Below the pieces are notes generated by a model. It saw only the letters and a program-made list of their open reading frames with translations, ran no database searches and had not been told where the DNA came from. A DNA stretch of 5,517 bases from Anaerolineales bacterium (GTDB taxonomy: Bacteria > Chloroflexota > Anaerolineae > Anaerolineales > Villigracilaceae): assembly GCA_025056515.1 (NCBI GenBank), contig JANWWB010000248.1, positions 1-5,517 on the forward strand. The letters are read 5' to 3'. Of this stretch, positions 1 to 5,517 are shown piece by piece; the first letter of the stretch is position 1; every line of letters begins with the position of its first letter. Made by a program: the position numbers and the translations under genes.

Positions 1-61
1 CCCTTCTTGCACCGAAGGTTGCCCGAAATACATTTTTCTGCAAAGACGTTCTCTTTTTCAT
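1..61 (-). CDS. 5' end of an unrecognised protein gene, cut by the left edge
   Basis: On the minus strand an ATG (61-59) opens 20 codons without a stop up to the window edge. The peptide starts MKKRTSLQKN and is basic. The start is well supported by a perfect AGGAGG Shine-Dalgarno sequence (minus strand, positions 73-68), six bases before the ATG. The fragment is too short to assign a family, and I see no signal peptide in the visible part. The gene would be divergent from purA, with a gap of about 700 bp between the two starts. A 10-bp inverted repeat overlaps the ribosome binding site and ends directly at the start codon. I found no convincing promoter upstream. A competing plus-strand frame stays open from position 2 to 406, but it has an implausible cysteine-rich composition and no visible start signal. 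The call rests mainly on the ribosome binding site. Confidence 0.55.
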   Translation of the reverse strand, partial: MKKRTSLQKNVFRATFGARR

Positions 62-122
62 GAGGAGCCTCCTGCTGATATTCGTACGTTGAGACAGAAC
101 TACACCGGTCGTGAGGCTCCTC
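62..122 (-). promoter_or_regulatory. Inverted repeat covering the ribosome binding site of the leftmost gene
   Basis: Read on the minus strand, GAGGAGCCTC (122-113) and GAGGCTCCTC (71-62) are perfect 10-bp reverse complements separated by 41 bases. The downstream arm contains GAGG of the AGGAGG Shine-Dalgarno sequence and the whole spacer, and it ends at the base before the ATG. If the two arms pair in the mRNA, the ribosome binding site would be hidden. This suggests translational control, but the sequence cannot separate it from a DNA operator or from chance similarity between two SD-like stretches. Confidence 0.45.
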
Positions 123-689
123 TTACCTCTTGGTGTCCGAATTCATGTCCGAGTTTCATTTCACTTTTTTGCCTAGGTCTAGCAATTCTCACCAGGATTT
201 CCAAGTGGAGCACAAAACTCAGAATTAAGAAGGTGCTGAAAGATTGCTCTATTCCAAAGGCCTGGAAAACTCAAAATGCTTGCGTCCTTATAGGCCTTAG
301 ACAGCAAAGCCCTGGCCTCGCGCTCGACAACGAATTCGTCCGAAGAAGTTGGGAGGCCGCTTCGGTGAATGCGCCGCCTTGCAGCGATACAATACCCTCT
401 GTTTGAGATAAAACAATGAAGGATCATCTCTTGCACCACGATCGGCAAAAAGGTTGTGCAGAAAACGGCTCTTGTGGCACCTTACTCCGTGAGGCCATAG
501 CAGGAAAGTCATTCTGAACCATGGTCCTCGTATTTCTTGTTGTCATCCTCTACCCTTATCCTAGCCATCCTGATTGAGGAAGAGAAAAACGGCTAGAAAG
601 CAGCGATTGTGCCATTTGTGGATATGGCAAAATGCATGTCTTATCTGCAGGAGCAAATACAGAAATCATGACCATCGCAGATCAAATGG
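123..689. other. Long intergenic region with no supported gene
   Basis: About 570 bp lie between the leader of the left minus-strand gene and the purA promoter. Several frames stay open by chance-like lengths: minus strand 448-179 (89 codons from TTG) and plus strand 2-406. Neither has a ribosome binding site, a recognisable motif or a protein-like composition. The minus frame has one more convincing stretch around positions 340-285 (peptide FVVEREARALLSKAYK), which could be a gene remnant. Two very small plus-strand ORFs also occur: 521-577 (18 hydrophobic residues) and 632-718 (28 residues), neither with a well-placed Shine-Dalgarno sequence. I see no tRNA, riboswitch or transposon ends. 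Confidence 0.5.
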
Positions 690-719
690 CTGACAACCCC
701 TATGCTCCGGCAGTATAAT
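690..719 (+). promoter_or_regulatory. Sigma-70-type promoter of purA
   Basis: A -35 hexamer CTGACA (690-695, five of six consensus bases) and a perfect -10 hexamer TATAAT (714-719) are 18 bp apart. Transcription would start near 726 and give a purA leader of about 40 nt. A second perfect TTGACA lies at 733-738 but has no -10 box at the right distance, so it is probably not used. I see no obvious operator or riboswitch in the short leader. Confidence 0.75.
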
Positions 720-766
720 GAAAAGTGAAAGGTTGACATCTCTTGTTCAGACTGAAGGAGAGAACC

Positions 767-2068
767 ATGGCTTTACAAATCATTGTCGGCGCACAATGGG
801 GCGATGAAGGAAAAGGCCGGATTGTCGATTGGTTCGCAGCCCAAGCCGATTATGTCGCCAGGTACAATGGCGGGGATAACGCCGGTCACACCGTCACTGT
901 GGGTGGACAAATTTACAAACTCCATCTCATCCCTTCGGGCATTATCCACCCCGAAACAATCGCCGTTCTAGGGAACGGGATGGTGATCAACCCAAAAACC
1001 TTACTGGGAGAAATGGAAATGTTGCGCAGCGTAGGAATTGAAATCTCGCCAAAGCGCTTGCGCATTTCAGCATTTGCTCATCTGATTACCCCAGCACATC
1101 GAGCGTTGGATAGCGCCTTCGAACGGGCGCGCGGGAGTGCTAGTCTAGGAACAACTGGGCGCGGCATTGGGCCAGCTTATACCGATCGCGCTGCGCGTCG
1201 CGGTCTGCGCCTCGGTGATTTGCTGGCGCCGGACTTTTCGGCGCGGTTGGAACGTCACCTAGACGAAGCCAACCGCACCCTGGCATTTCTCGGCGCTCCA
1301 ACGTTAGAGCCTGGCGCTATCCTCAGTGAATACTTGTCCTACGCCCAAGTGCTCAAAGATTACATCACCGATGTCTCCTTAGAACTCAACCTTGCGCTGC
1401 AAAGTGGCAAAAGTGTCTTGGCAGAAGGGGCTCAAGGCACACTCCTCGATATTGATTTTGGCACCTATCCCTATGTCACGTCCTCGCATACGATTGCGGC
1501 CGGAGCGCTAACCGGCTTGGGATTAGGCCTGCATGCTGTTGCATCTGCTTGTACCCTTGGCGTTGTCAAAGCGTTTCAAACCCGCGTGGGGGCCGGGCCG
1601 TTTCCCACGGAGATCGGCGGCGAATTGGCCGAACGTTTGCGCGGGAGCGGCGCTAATCCTTGGGATGAATACGGCACAACCACCGGGCGACCGCGCCGCG
1701 TCGGATGGCTGGATGGCGTCCTTCTACGTTATGCTGCTTGCATCAACGGCTTTCATGAGATCGCCGTGACCAAACTCGATATCCTCACCGGCATCCATCC
1801 GATTCGTCTGTGCGTAGCCTACGAAGAGGACAACCGTCGCTTGGAAAATCTTCCATTGGGCCCTCTCAACCTAGAGCGCTATCGTCCGATTTACGAAGAC
1901 TTGCCTGGCTGGGATGAACCTGTCTCGCATTGCCGACGCTGGACTGACCTGCCGCCAGCAGCACGAAACTATGTGGAACGTATTGCAACGCTCTGCGGTG
2001 TTCCGGTGCGTTTCGTTTCAGTAGGCGCAGAACGAGAGCAGATGGTCATCTGCGAAGCAAGGGAATGA
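767..2068 (+). CDS. purA: Adenylosuccinate synthase (IMP--aspartate ligase)
   Basis: This cytoplasmic enzyme condenses IMP with aspartate using GTP to form adenylosuccinate, the first committed step from IMP to AMP (EC 6.3.4.4). The 433-residue length is typical of bacterial PurA. Visible signatures are the GDEGKG phosphate loop (residues 12-17, with catalytic Asp13), GGDNAGH with catalytic His41, LGTTGRGIGPAY (128-138), EGAQGTLLDID (220-230), VGAGPFPTE (274-282), TTTGRPRRVGWLD (304-316) and TKLDIL (335-340). The catalytic Asp13 rules against the phage PurZ branch, which changes this position. The ATG at 767 is chosen because AAGGAG (755-760) precedes it by six bases. The frame also extends back to a TTG at 743, but that extension overlaps the ribosome binding site and adds eight residues not typical of the family. 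The gene has its own promoter at 690-719. The motif after TYPYVTSS reads HTIAAG, where many relatives have NTTAGG. The intact catalytic set still indicates a working enzyme. Confidence 0.97.
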   Translation: MALQIIVGAQWGDEGKGRIVDWFAAQADYVARYNGGDNAGHTVTVGGQIYKLHLIPSGIIHPETIAVLGNGMVINPKTLLGEMEMLRSVGIEISPKRLRISAFAHLITPAHRALDSAFERARGSASLGTTGRGIGPAYTDRAARRGLRLGDLLAPDFSARLERHLDEANRTLAFLGAPTLEPGAILSEYLSYAQVLKDYITDVSLELNLALQSGKSVLAEGAQGTLLDIDFGTYPYVTSSHTIAAGALTGLGLGLHAVASACTLGVVKAFQTRVGAGPFPTEIGGELAERLRGSGANPWDEYGTTTGRPRRVGWLDGVLLRYAACINGFHEIAVTKLDILTGIHPIRLCVAYEEDNRRLENLPLGPLNLERYRPIYEDLPGWDEPVSHCRRWTDLPPAARNYVERIATLCGVPVRFVSVGAEREQMVICEARE

Positions 2069-2074
2069 TATAAT
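2066..2074 (+). promoter_or_regulatory. Extended -10 promoter element overlapping the purA stop codon
   Basis: TGATATAAT is a perfect extended -10 element (TG, one base, TATAAT at 2069-2074). Its first three bases are the TGA stop codon of purA. No good -35 hexamer lies 16-18 bp upstream, which fits an extended -10 promoter because these depend less on -35. Transcription would begin near 2081 and give the aminopeptidase mRNA a leader of about 94 nt. Purely sequence-based. Confidence 0.55.
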
Positions 2075-2085
2075 TTTCACAAACA

Positions 2086-2160
2086 GTTCTACACCTTCTA
2101 AGAACCCCTTGAGACAGTACACTCTTGGACACAAACGATAAGGTTCTTTTGGACAAGAAC
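2086..2160 (+). promoter_or_regulatory. Leader with four alternately pairing segments before the aminopeptidase gene
   Basis: Four short segments can pair in sequence: A = GTTCT (2086-2090), B = AAGAACC (2100-2106), C = GGTTCTT (2142-2148), D = AAGAAC (2155-2160). A pairs with B over 5 bp, B with C over 7 bp (followed by TTTT including the stem end), and C with D over 6 bp with a 6-base loop just upstream of the ribosome binding site. The exclusive 1:2, 2:3, 3:4 arrangement resembles an attenuator, but the stems are short and AT-rich. Function is inference. The same region might simply hold operator half-sites. Confidence 0.3.
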
Positions 2161-2174
2161 ATGCAGGAGACAAA

Positions 2175-3278
2175 ATGACCGATCCGCGTATTGAACGTCT
2201 GGCAAAAATTCTGGTAGAACATTCGGCACAAATCCAACCCGGCGATCGAGTAGCTATTGAAGCTACGATTGCAGCCGAACCTTTGGTCGAGAAACTCTAC
2301 GAAGAGATTCTGCGGCATGGTGGCGAGCCTTACCTCTTATTGAGCACCTCCAATCAAGAGGAAATTTTGTTCCGTACAGCCGGTGAAGCACAGCTACAAG
2401 CCACCCCCATTTTTCACAAACTTGCCTACGAGCAATTTGAGAGTCGCATTCGCATCCACTCGGCGGTTAACCCGCGCGCTCTCTCGGGCGTGAGTCCCGA
2501 AAAACAAAAACTTCGACAAAAAGCGATGGCGCCTATCTTGGAAGCACAAATGCGTCGCGGCGCCGATCGCTCTTTCAAATGGGTTACCACGCTTTTCCCA
2601 ACTATAGGCTACGCCATCGAGGCCGAGAGCAGTTTACGTGAGTTTGAAGACTTTGTCTATCGCGCCTGCCACGCCGACCAAGAAGACCCCATCGCTTTTT
2701 GGAAACAGGTAGAAGAAACTCAGAAACGCATCATTCAACGCCTTGAAGGACATGATCGAGTTGTTCTCCAGGGGCCAAATGTTGACCTCTCGCTCTCTAT
2801 TAAGGGACGCAAATTCATGAATGGCGCCGGGCAAAACAACATGCCAGATGGCGAAATCTATACGGGTCCAGTTGAAGATTCGGTCAATGGTTGGGTTCGC
2901 TTCAACTATCCTGCGATATACAATGGCGTGATGGTTGAAGGTGTCGAACTGACCTTTGTCAACGGCAAAGTATCCAGTGCCCGTGCCGACAAGAATCAAG
3001 CCCTCTTGCTGGAAATGTTGGAAACCGACCCAGGCGCTCGTTATGTCGGTGAATTTGCTATCGGCTTGAACTACGAAATTGACCGCTTTTCGCATAACAT
3101 TTTGTTTGATGAAAAAATCGGTGGTTCTTTCCACCTAGCACTTGGCGCCGGCTATCCCGAAACTGGTTCAAAGAACCGTAGCATCATCCACTGGGATATG
3201 ATTTGCGGCATGAAAGAAGATGCAGAAATTCTCCTTGACGGGGAAATCATCTACAAGAACGGCCAGTTTCTGTTCTAA
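2175..3278 (+). CDS. M29-family metallo-aminopeptidase (AmpS/PepS/aminopeptidase T type)
   Basis: The product (367 residues) matches peptidase family M29, cytosolic exopeptidases that remove N-terminal amino acids from peptides using a two-metal centre. The expected ligands are visible late in the chain: Glu227 in NMPDGE, Glu293 in VGEFAIG, His320 in SFHLALG, Tyr327 in GAGYPE, and His339 with Asp341 in IIHWDM. The N-terminal half (for example PGDRVAIEA at 22-30 and PLVEKLYEEILRHGGEPYL at 36-54) matches the family's first domain. It is somewhat shorter than the roughly 400-residue Thermus and Bacillus members but has no broken region. There is no signal peptide or membrane segment. The ATG is supported by AGGAG (2165-2169) five bases upstream. 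The gene follows purA by 106 bp, probably with its own promoter, and is closed by a strong terminator. Substrate preference cannot be read from the sequence. Confidence 0.93.
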   Translation: MTDPRIERLAKILVEHSAQIQPGDRVAIEATIAAEPLVEKLYEEILRHGGEPYLLLSTSNQEEILFRTAGEAQLQATPIFHKLAYEQFESRIRIHSAVNPRALSGVSPEKQKLRQKAMAPILEAQMRRGADRSFKWVTTLFPTIGYAIEAESSLREFEDFVYRACHADQEDPIAFWKQVEETQKRIIQRLEGHDRVVLQGPNVDLSLSIKGRKFMNGAGQNNMPDGEIYTGPVEDSVNGWVRFNYPAIYNGVMVEGVELTFVNGKVSSARADKNQALLLEMLETDPGARYVGEFAIGLNYEIDRFSHNILFDEKIGGSFHLALGAGYPETGSKNRSIIHWDMICGMKEDAEILLDGEIIYKNGQFLF

Positions 3279-3288
3279 AGAACAGAGA
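3267..3288 (+). repeat. Palindrome spanning the aminopeptidase stop codon
   Basis: TTTCTGTTCT and AGAACAGAGA form a 10-base inverted repeat with an AA centre (one pair is G-U in RNA). The TAA stop codon (3276-3278) lies at its centre. As RNA it would give a 9-bp stem with a UAAA loop. No T-tract follows, so it is not a terminator by itself. The intrinsic terminator begins 11 bases downstream. Confidence 0.6.
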
Positions 3289-3298
3289 CAAGAAACAC

Positions 3299-3333
3299 AA
3301 CAGGACGGGCTTGAGCACCCGTCCTGTTTTTCT
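3299..3333 (+). terminator. Intrinsic terminator after the aminopeptidase gene
   Basis: An 11-bp perfect stem (arms 3299-3309 and 3318-3328, core ACAGGACGGG / CCCGTCCTGT) with an 8-base loop is followed by TTTTTCT (3327-3333). This is a canonical Rho-independent terminator for the plus-strand gene. It lies between convergent genes. Read on the minus strand the same stem is followed by TTGTGTTTCTTG, so it may also stop transcription of the UPF0316 gene, though less efficiently. Confidence 0.92.
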
Positions 3334-3349
3334 CCTGGGTGATATCCAG

Positions 3350-3880
3350 CTAGGCCCTCCAAAAGCCGCGCCGCACCGGGCGCACATCTTCGGCAATCAT
3401 AAAAGCATTGCCATCCTGTTGGCGGACGATTTCTTCAACTTGTTCGACATCCTTGCGCCGCACAGAGACACTCAACATGCTTACCACGCCATCCCGACCG
3501 CGAGCGGGGATTTCAGTCACAGCAAAGCCAGCGCAACGGAGAGTTTCGGCCAACATCGGGCCACGCCCAGAACTGACAATGCTCAATTTGACGTAACCAA
3601 TTGCCAAGCGTTCTTCGATAATCATCCCAACCACATTCCCGGTCGCAAACCCGGCAGCATAGCCAATGACATTCAAGGGATTATCCAAATTCTGCAAGAC
3701 CGAAGTAATGGCGATGACAAAGATAACCGATTGACAAAAACCCAAAACCCATGCAATAAGCTTTTTGCCTCGCACCACAAAGAGCAAACGCAGCGTGTCA
3801 AAGGTCATATCGCTGACACGCAGAGCAAAGATTCCCAAAGCCCCTAGCCAGGCGGCGGGGGAGAGAAAAACATCGAACAT
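3350..3880 (-). CDS. UPF0316 / DUF2179-domain integral membrane protein
   Basis: The 176-residue product has the UPF0316 (YebE-like) architecture: three predicted membrane helices at about residues 11-36, 41-63 and 68-88, then a soluble DUF2179 domain at about 97-165. Family-typical features are RVSDMTFDTLR in helix 1, GFATGNVVGMIIEE at the end of helix 3, and a C-terminal domain with AGFAVTEIPARGRDG followed by VSVRRKDVEQV. The function of the family is not established. The domain order suggests a small membrane protein with a cytoplasmic sensor-like or ligand-binding domain, which is inference. The frame extends back to an ATG at 3904, but the ATG at 3880 is preferred because GGAGG (minus strand 3890-3886) lies five bases upstream and the chosen length suits the family. 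It lies downstream of glgP on the same strand, separated by 88 bp holding a strong hairpin. I see no clear promoter of its own in that gap. Confidence 0.9.
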   Translation of the reverse strand: MFDVFLSPAAWLGALGIFALRVSDMTFDTLRLLFVVRGKKLIAWVLGFCQSVIFVIAITSVLQNLDNPLNVIGYAAGFATGNVVGMIIEERLAIGYVKLSIVSSGRGPMLAETLRCAGFAVTEIPARGRDGVVSMLSVSVRRKDVEQVEEIVRQQDGNAFMIAEDVRPVRRGFWRA

Positions 3881-3909
3881 ACTAACCTCCAAAGACAGAG
3901 TCATCGAAA

Positions 3910-3940
3910 GAGTAGTGCGAGAGGCTCTCTCGCACTACTC
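3910..3940 (-). terminator. Strong hairpin between glgP and the UPF0316 gene, probable terminator
   Basis: A perfect 14-bp stem (arms 3910-3923 and 3927-3940, core GTGCGAGAG / CTCTCGCAC) has a 3-base loop. Read on the minus strand it is followed by TTTCG, a short and interrupted T-tract, about 30 bases after the glgP stop codon. On the plus strand no T-tract follows. It probably ends the glgP transcript at least in part. With so weak a T-tract it could instead allow read-through and act as an mRNA 3'-end stabiliser. Confidence 0.65.
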
Positions 3941-3968
3941 GGTCCATCCTAGAGTGTTTGCGGCGCAG

Positions 3969-5517
3969 TTACTGGCTAGCCGGCATGTATAAACGCTCGA
4001 CATATTCTTTGACCATACGTCGTGTGCTGAAATAAGGAGCAATCGTGCGCATCGACTCTTTGATTTTGGCAACCCACTTCACCGGCACATTGTCGGCATT
4101 CCGGTCACCATAATAGAGGGGTATGATCTCTTGTTCAAGAACATCATAGAGGCTTGCGGCATCAGCTTCATCTTGCACACTTGGATCGAGATCCACATCT
4201 TCGCCGATAGCCCAGCCGTTCTGACCGTTGTACGCTTCACGCCACCAACCATCCATCACCGAGAAGTTAAGCACGCCGTTCATCGCCGCCTTCATACCCG
4301 ACGTGCCCGAGGCCTCGTTCGGCCGACGTGGATTGTTCATCCAGACATCCACACCCTGAACCAGATAGCGCGCCAAGTTCAGGTCATAGTCTTCCAAAAA
4401 GACCAACCGTCCCCCATTTTCAGCGCGTTTGACAATGCGGTACACTTCTTGAATCAGAAGCTTGCCGGGTTCATCCGCCGGATGGGCCTTGCCGGCAAAG
4501 ATAATCTGGACGGGACGATTGGGACGATTGATAATTTTGAGAAGGCGATCTAAATCATGAAAAACCAAATTCGCACGCTTGTAGGTAGCAAAACGACGCG
4601 CAAAGCCAATGGTCAATACATACGGGTCGAGCATAGCTCCTGAAGCAATCGCCTGAACGGGGTGATACCCCCCTTTCATCCAGCGTTGGCGCGTTCGTTC
4701 CAGAGCATAAAAAACCAGCTTCCGCTTCAGATGGAGACGGACTTCCCACAAGGCTTGGTCGGGGATTTGTTCGATTCGAGTCCACAGAGCAGGTTCATCC
4801 AAATGTTCCAACCAATCAGGACCGAGATACCGGTCAAGCAACAAGCGCATACGCCGCGCCATCCAGGTGGAAAGATGCACGCCGTTGGTTACAGAGATAA
4901 TGGGCACGTCTTCTTCGGCATGATCGGGCCAAAGGAAGTGCCACATCCGGCGGGTGACGCGTCCATGCAATTCAGAAACCGCATTACGACCATCCGAATG
5001 GCGCAAGGCCAAGATGGGCATACTGAAGGTCTCTCCCCAAGGCTGACGGTTGCGCGCAAGGTCGATGAACTGGTCGCGGCTGATACCCAGTTCTTGCCAA
5101 TAATTCGAAAGGTGTTTGTCAATCAGCCAAAGCGGGAATTCATCGTTCCCCGCCGGTACGGGTGTATGCGTCGTGAACACGTTATTGCGTCGTATCTGCT
5201 CGAGCGCCTGCTCAAAGGGGACGCCTTGTGCCACAAGTTCACGCGCCCGCTCGAGAATCAAGAAGGCTGCATGTCCTTCGTTCATGTGCCAAACCGAGGG
5301 TTGATACCCTAGCGCCCGGATAGCCCGCACGCCACCTATACCAAGCAAAACCTCTTGCGCAATCCGCAAATCGATATCCGACCAGTAGAGCCGCGCGGTC
5401 AATTTACGGTCGGCGGGTGAATTTTCATCCAAATCGGTATCTAGCAAATACAGAGGGACACGTCCAACGCGCAGCTCCCAAATGGAAGCATAGACCAAAC
5501 GGTCAGGGAAATTCACC
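3969..5517 (-). CDS. glgP: Alpha-glucan (glycogen/maltodextrin) phosphorylase, C-terminal part
   Basis: This is the C-terminal 515 residues of a GT35 phosphorylase. The N-terminal part lies beyond the right edge, so the leading GTG codon (5516-5514) is an internal valine and not a start. The enzyme cleaves alpha-1,4-glucan with phosphate to give glucose-1-phosphate (EC 2.4.1.1) in the cytoplasm. Motifs, in fragment numbering, are GRVPLYLLDTD (18-28), NEGHAAF (79-85), THTPVPAGNDEFP (116-128), VSELHGRVTRRMW (180-192), ISVTNGVH (207-214), GFARRFATYKR (304-314, phosphate and PLP contacts), AGKAHPAD (341-348) and EASGTSGMKAAMNG (401-414). Lys409 (4292-4290) is the expected PLP-binding lysine. GTSGMKAAMNG, rather than the GTGNMKFMLNG of classical GlgP, places it in the divergent long-form phosphorylase group common in actinobacteria, Thermotoga and Chloroflexota. 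From that group I infer that roughly 300 residues are missing. LYWSD (43-47) stands where many relatives have LYGGD. The gene is followed by a strong hairpin. Confidence 0.95.
   Translation of the reverse strand, partial: VNFPDRLVYASIWELRVGRVPLYLLDTDLDENSPADRKLTARLYWSDIDLRIAQEVLLGIGGVRAIRALGYQPSVWHMNEGHAAFLILERARELVAQGVPFEQALEQIRRNNVFTTHTPVPAGNDEFPLWLIDKHLSNYWQELGISRDQFIDLARNRQPWGETFSMPILALRHSDGRNAVSELHGRVTRRMWHFLWPDHAEEDVPIISVTNGVHLSTWMARRMRLLLDRYLGPDWLEHLDEPALWTRIEQIPDQALWEVRLHLKRKLVFYALERTRQRWMKGGYHPVQAIASGAMLDPYVLTIGFARRFATYKRANLVFHDLDRLLKIINRPNRPVQIIFAGKAHPADEPGKLLIQEVYRIVKRAENGGRLVFLEDYDLNLARYLVQGVDVWMNNPRRPNEASGTSGMKAAMNGVLNFSVMDGWWREAYNGQNGWAIGEDVDLDPSVQDEADAASLYDVLEQEIIPLYYGDRNADNVPVKWVAKIKESMRTIAPYFSTRRMVKEYVERLYMPASQ

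Noticed and set aside
2..406. Plus-strand frame open for 135 codons from the left edge, a possible 3' end of a gene
   Set aside because: Its composition is implausible (many cysteines, no motif), no start signal is visible, and it overlaps the better supported minus-strand start with AGGAGG at 61.
521..577. 18-residue hydrophobic small ORF as a membrane peptide gene
   Set aside because: The nearest SD-like sequence is too far upstream, and so short a frame is expected by chance.
733..738. Perfect TTGACA as a second purA -35 box
   Set aside because: No -10-like hexamer lies 16-18 bp downstream, where the purA ribosome binding site begins.
743..766. TTG at 743 as the purA start
   Set aside because: It would place the AAGGAG ribosome binding site inside the coding region and has no SD of its own. 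The ATG at 767 fits family length and numbering.
767..2068. PurZ-like synthetase for 2-aminoadenine DNA
   Set aside because: The catalytic Asp13 in GDEGKG is retained and the rest of the protein matches standard PurA. No phage genes are nearby.
2161..2178. Five-codon upstream ORF (ATG at 2161) whose TGA overlaps the aminopeptidase ATG
   Set aside because: It has no ribosome binding site and contains the SD of the main gene, so it is most likely coincidence.
2634..3134. 166-codon minus-strand frame inside the aminopeptidase gene
   Set aside because: It is an antisense shadow of a well-identified gene and has no motif of its own.
3881..3904. ATG at 3904 as the UPF0316 start
   Set aside because: The GGAGG at 3890-3886 would then lie inside the coding region. 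The ATG at 3880 has this SD at the right distance.
4662..5312. 216-codon plus-strand frame opposite glgP
   Set aside because: It is an antisense shadow. The minus strand encodes clear GT35 motifs through the whole interval.

Overview
The window carries ordinary housekeeping genes of a bacterium of moderate GC content, with the more unusual signals lying in the non-coding DNA between them. The long-form alpha-glucan phosphorylase, the M29 aminopeptidase and the overall protein style fit Chloroflexota (an Anaerolineae-like organism). This placement is a guess from general resemblance, because no rRNA or other marker gene is present.

Layout from left to right. Positions 1-61 hold the first 20 codons of an unrecognised gene on the minus strand, with a perfect AGGAGG ribosome binding site and a 10-bp inverted repeat that could fold over that site. 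Next comes about 630 bp without a convincing gene. It ends in a good promoter (CTGACA, 18-bp spacer, TATAAT) for purA (adenylosuccinate synthase, 767-2068, plus strand). A TGATATAAT extended -10 element that reuses the purA stop codon lies at the start of the 106-bp gap before an M29 metallo-aminopeptidase gene (2175-3278, plus strand). The predicted leader of that gene has four short segments that can pair in alternative ways.

A hairpin over the aminopeptidase stop codon and then a canonical intrinsic terminator (3299-3333) separate the plus-strand genes from two minus-strand genes. These are a UPF0316/DUF2179 membrane protein (3350-3880) and, upstream of it, the C-terminal 515 residues of glgP (3969-5517), which runs off the right edge. 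A perfect 14-bp stem sits between these two genes.

The genes do not form one pathway: purA makes AMP precursor, the M29 enzyme trims peptides, GlgP releases glucose-1-phosphate from glycogen or maltodextrins, and the UPF0316 protein has no established role. I see no mobile element, CRISPR array, tRNA or rRNA, and no clear sign of a new multi-gene system.
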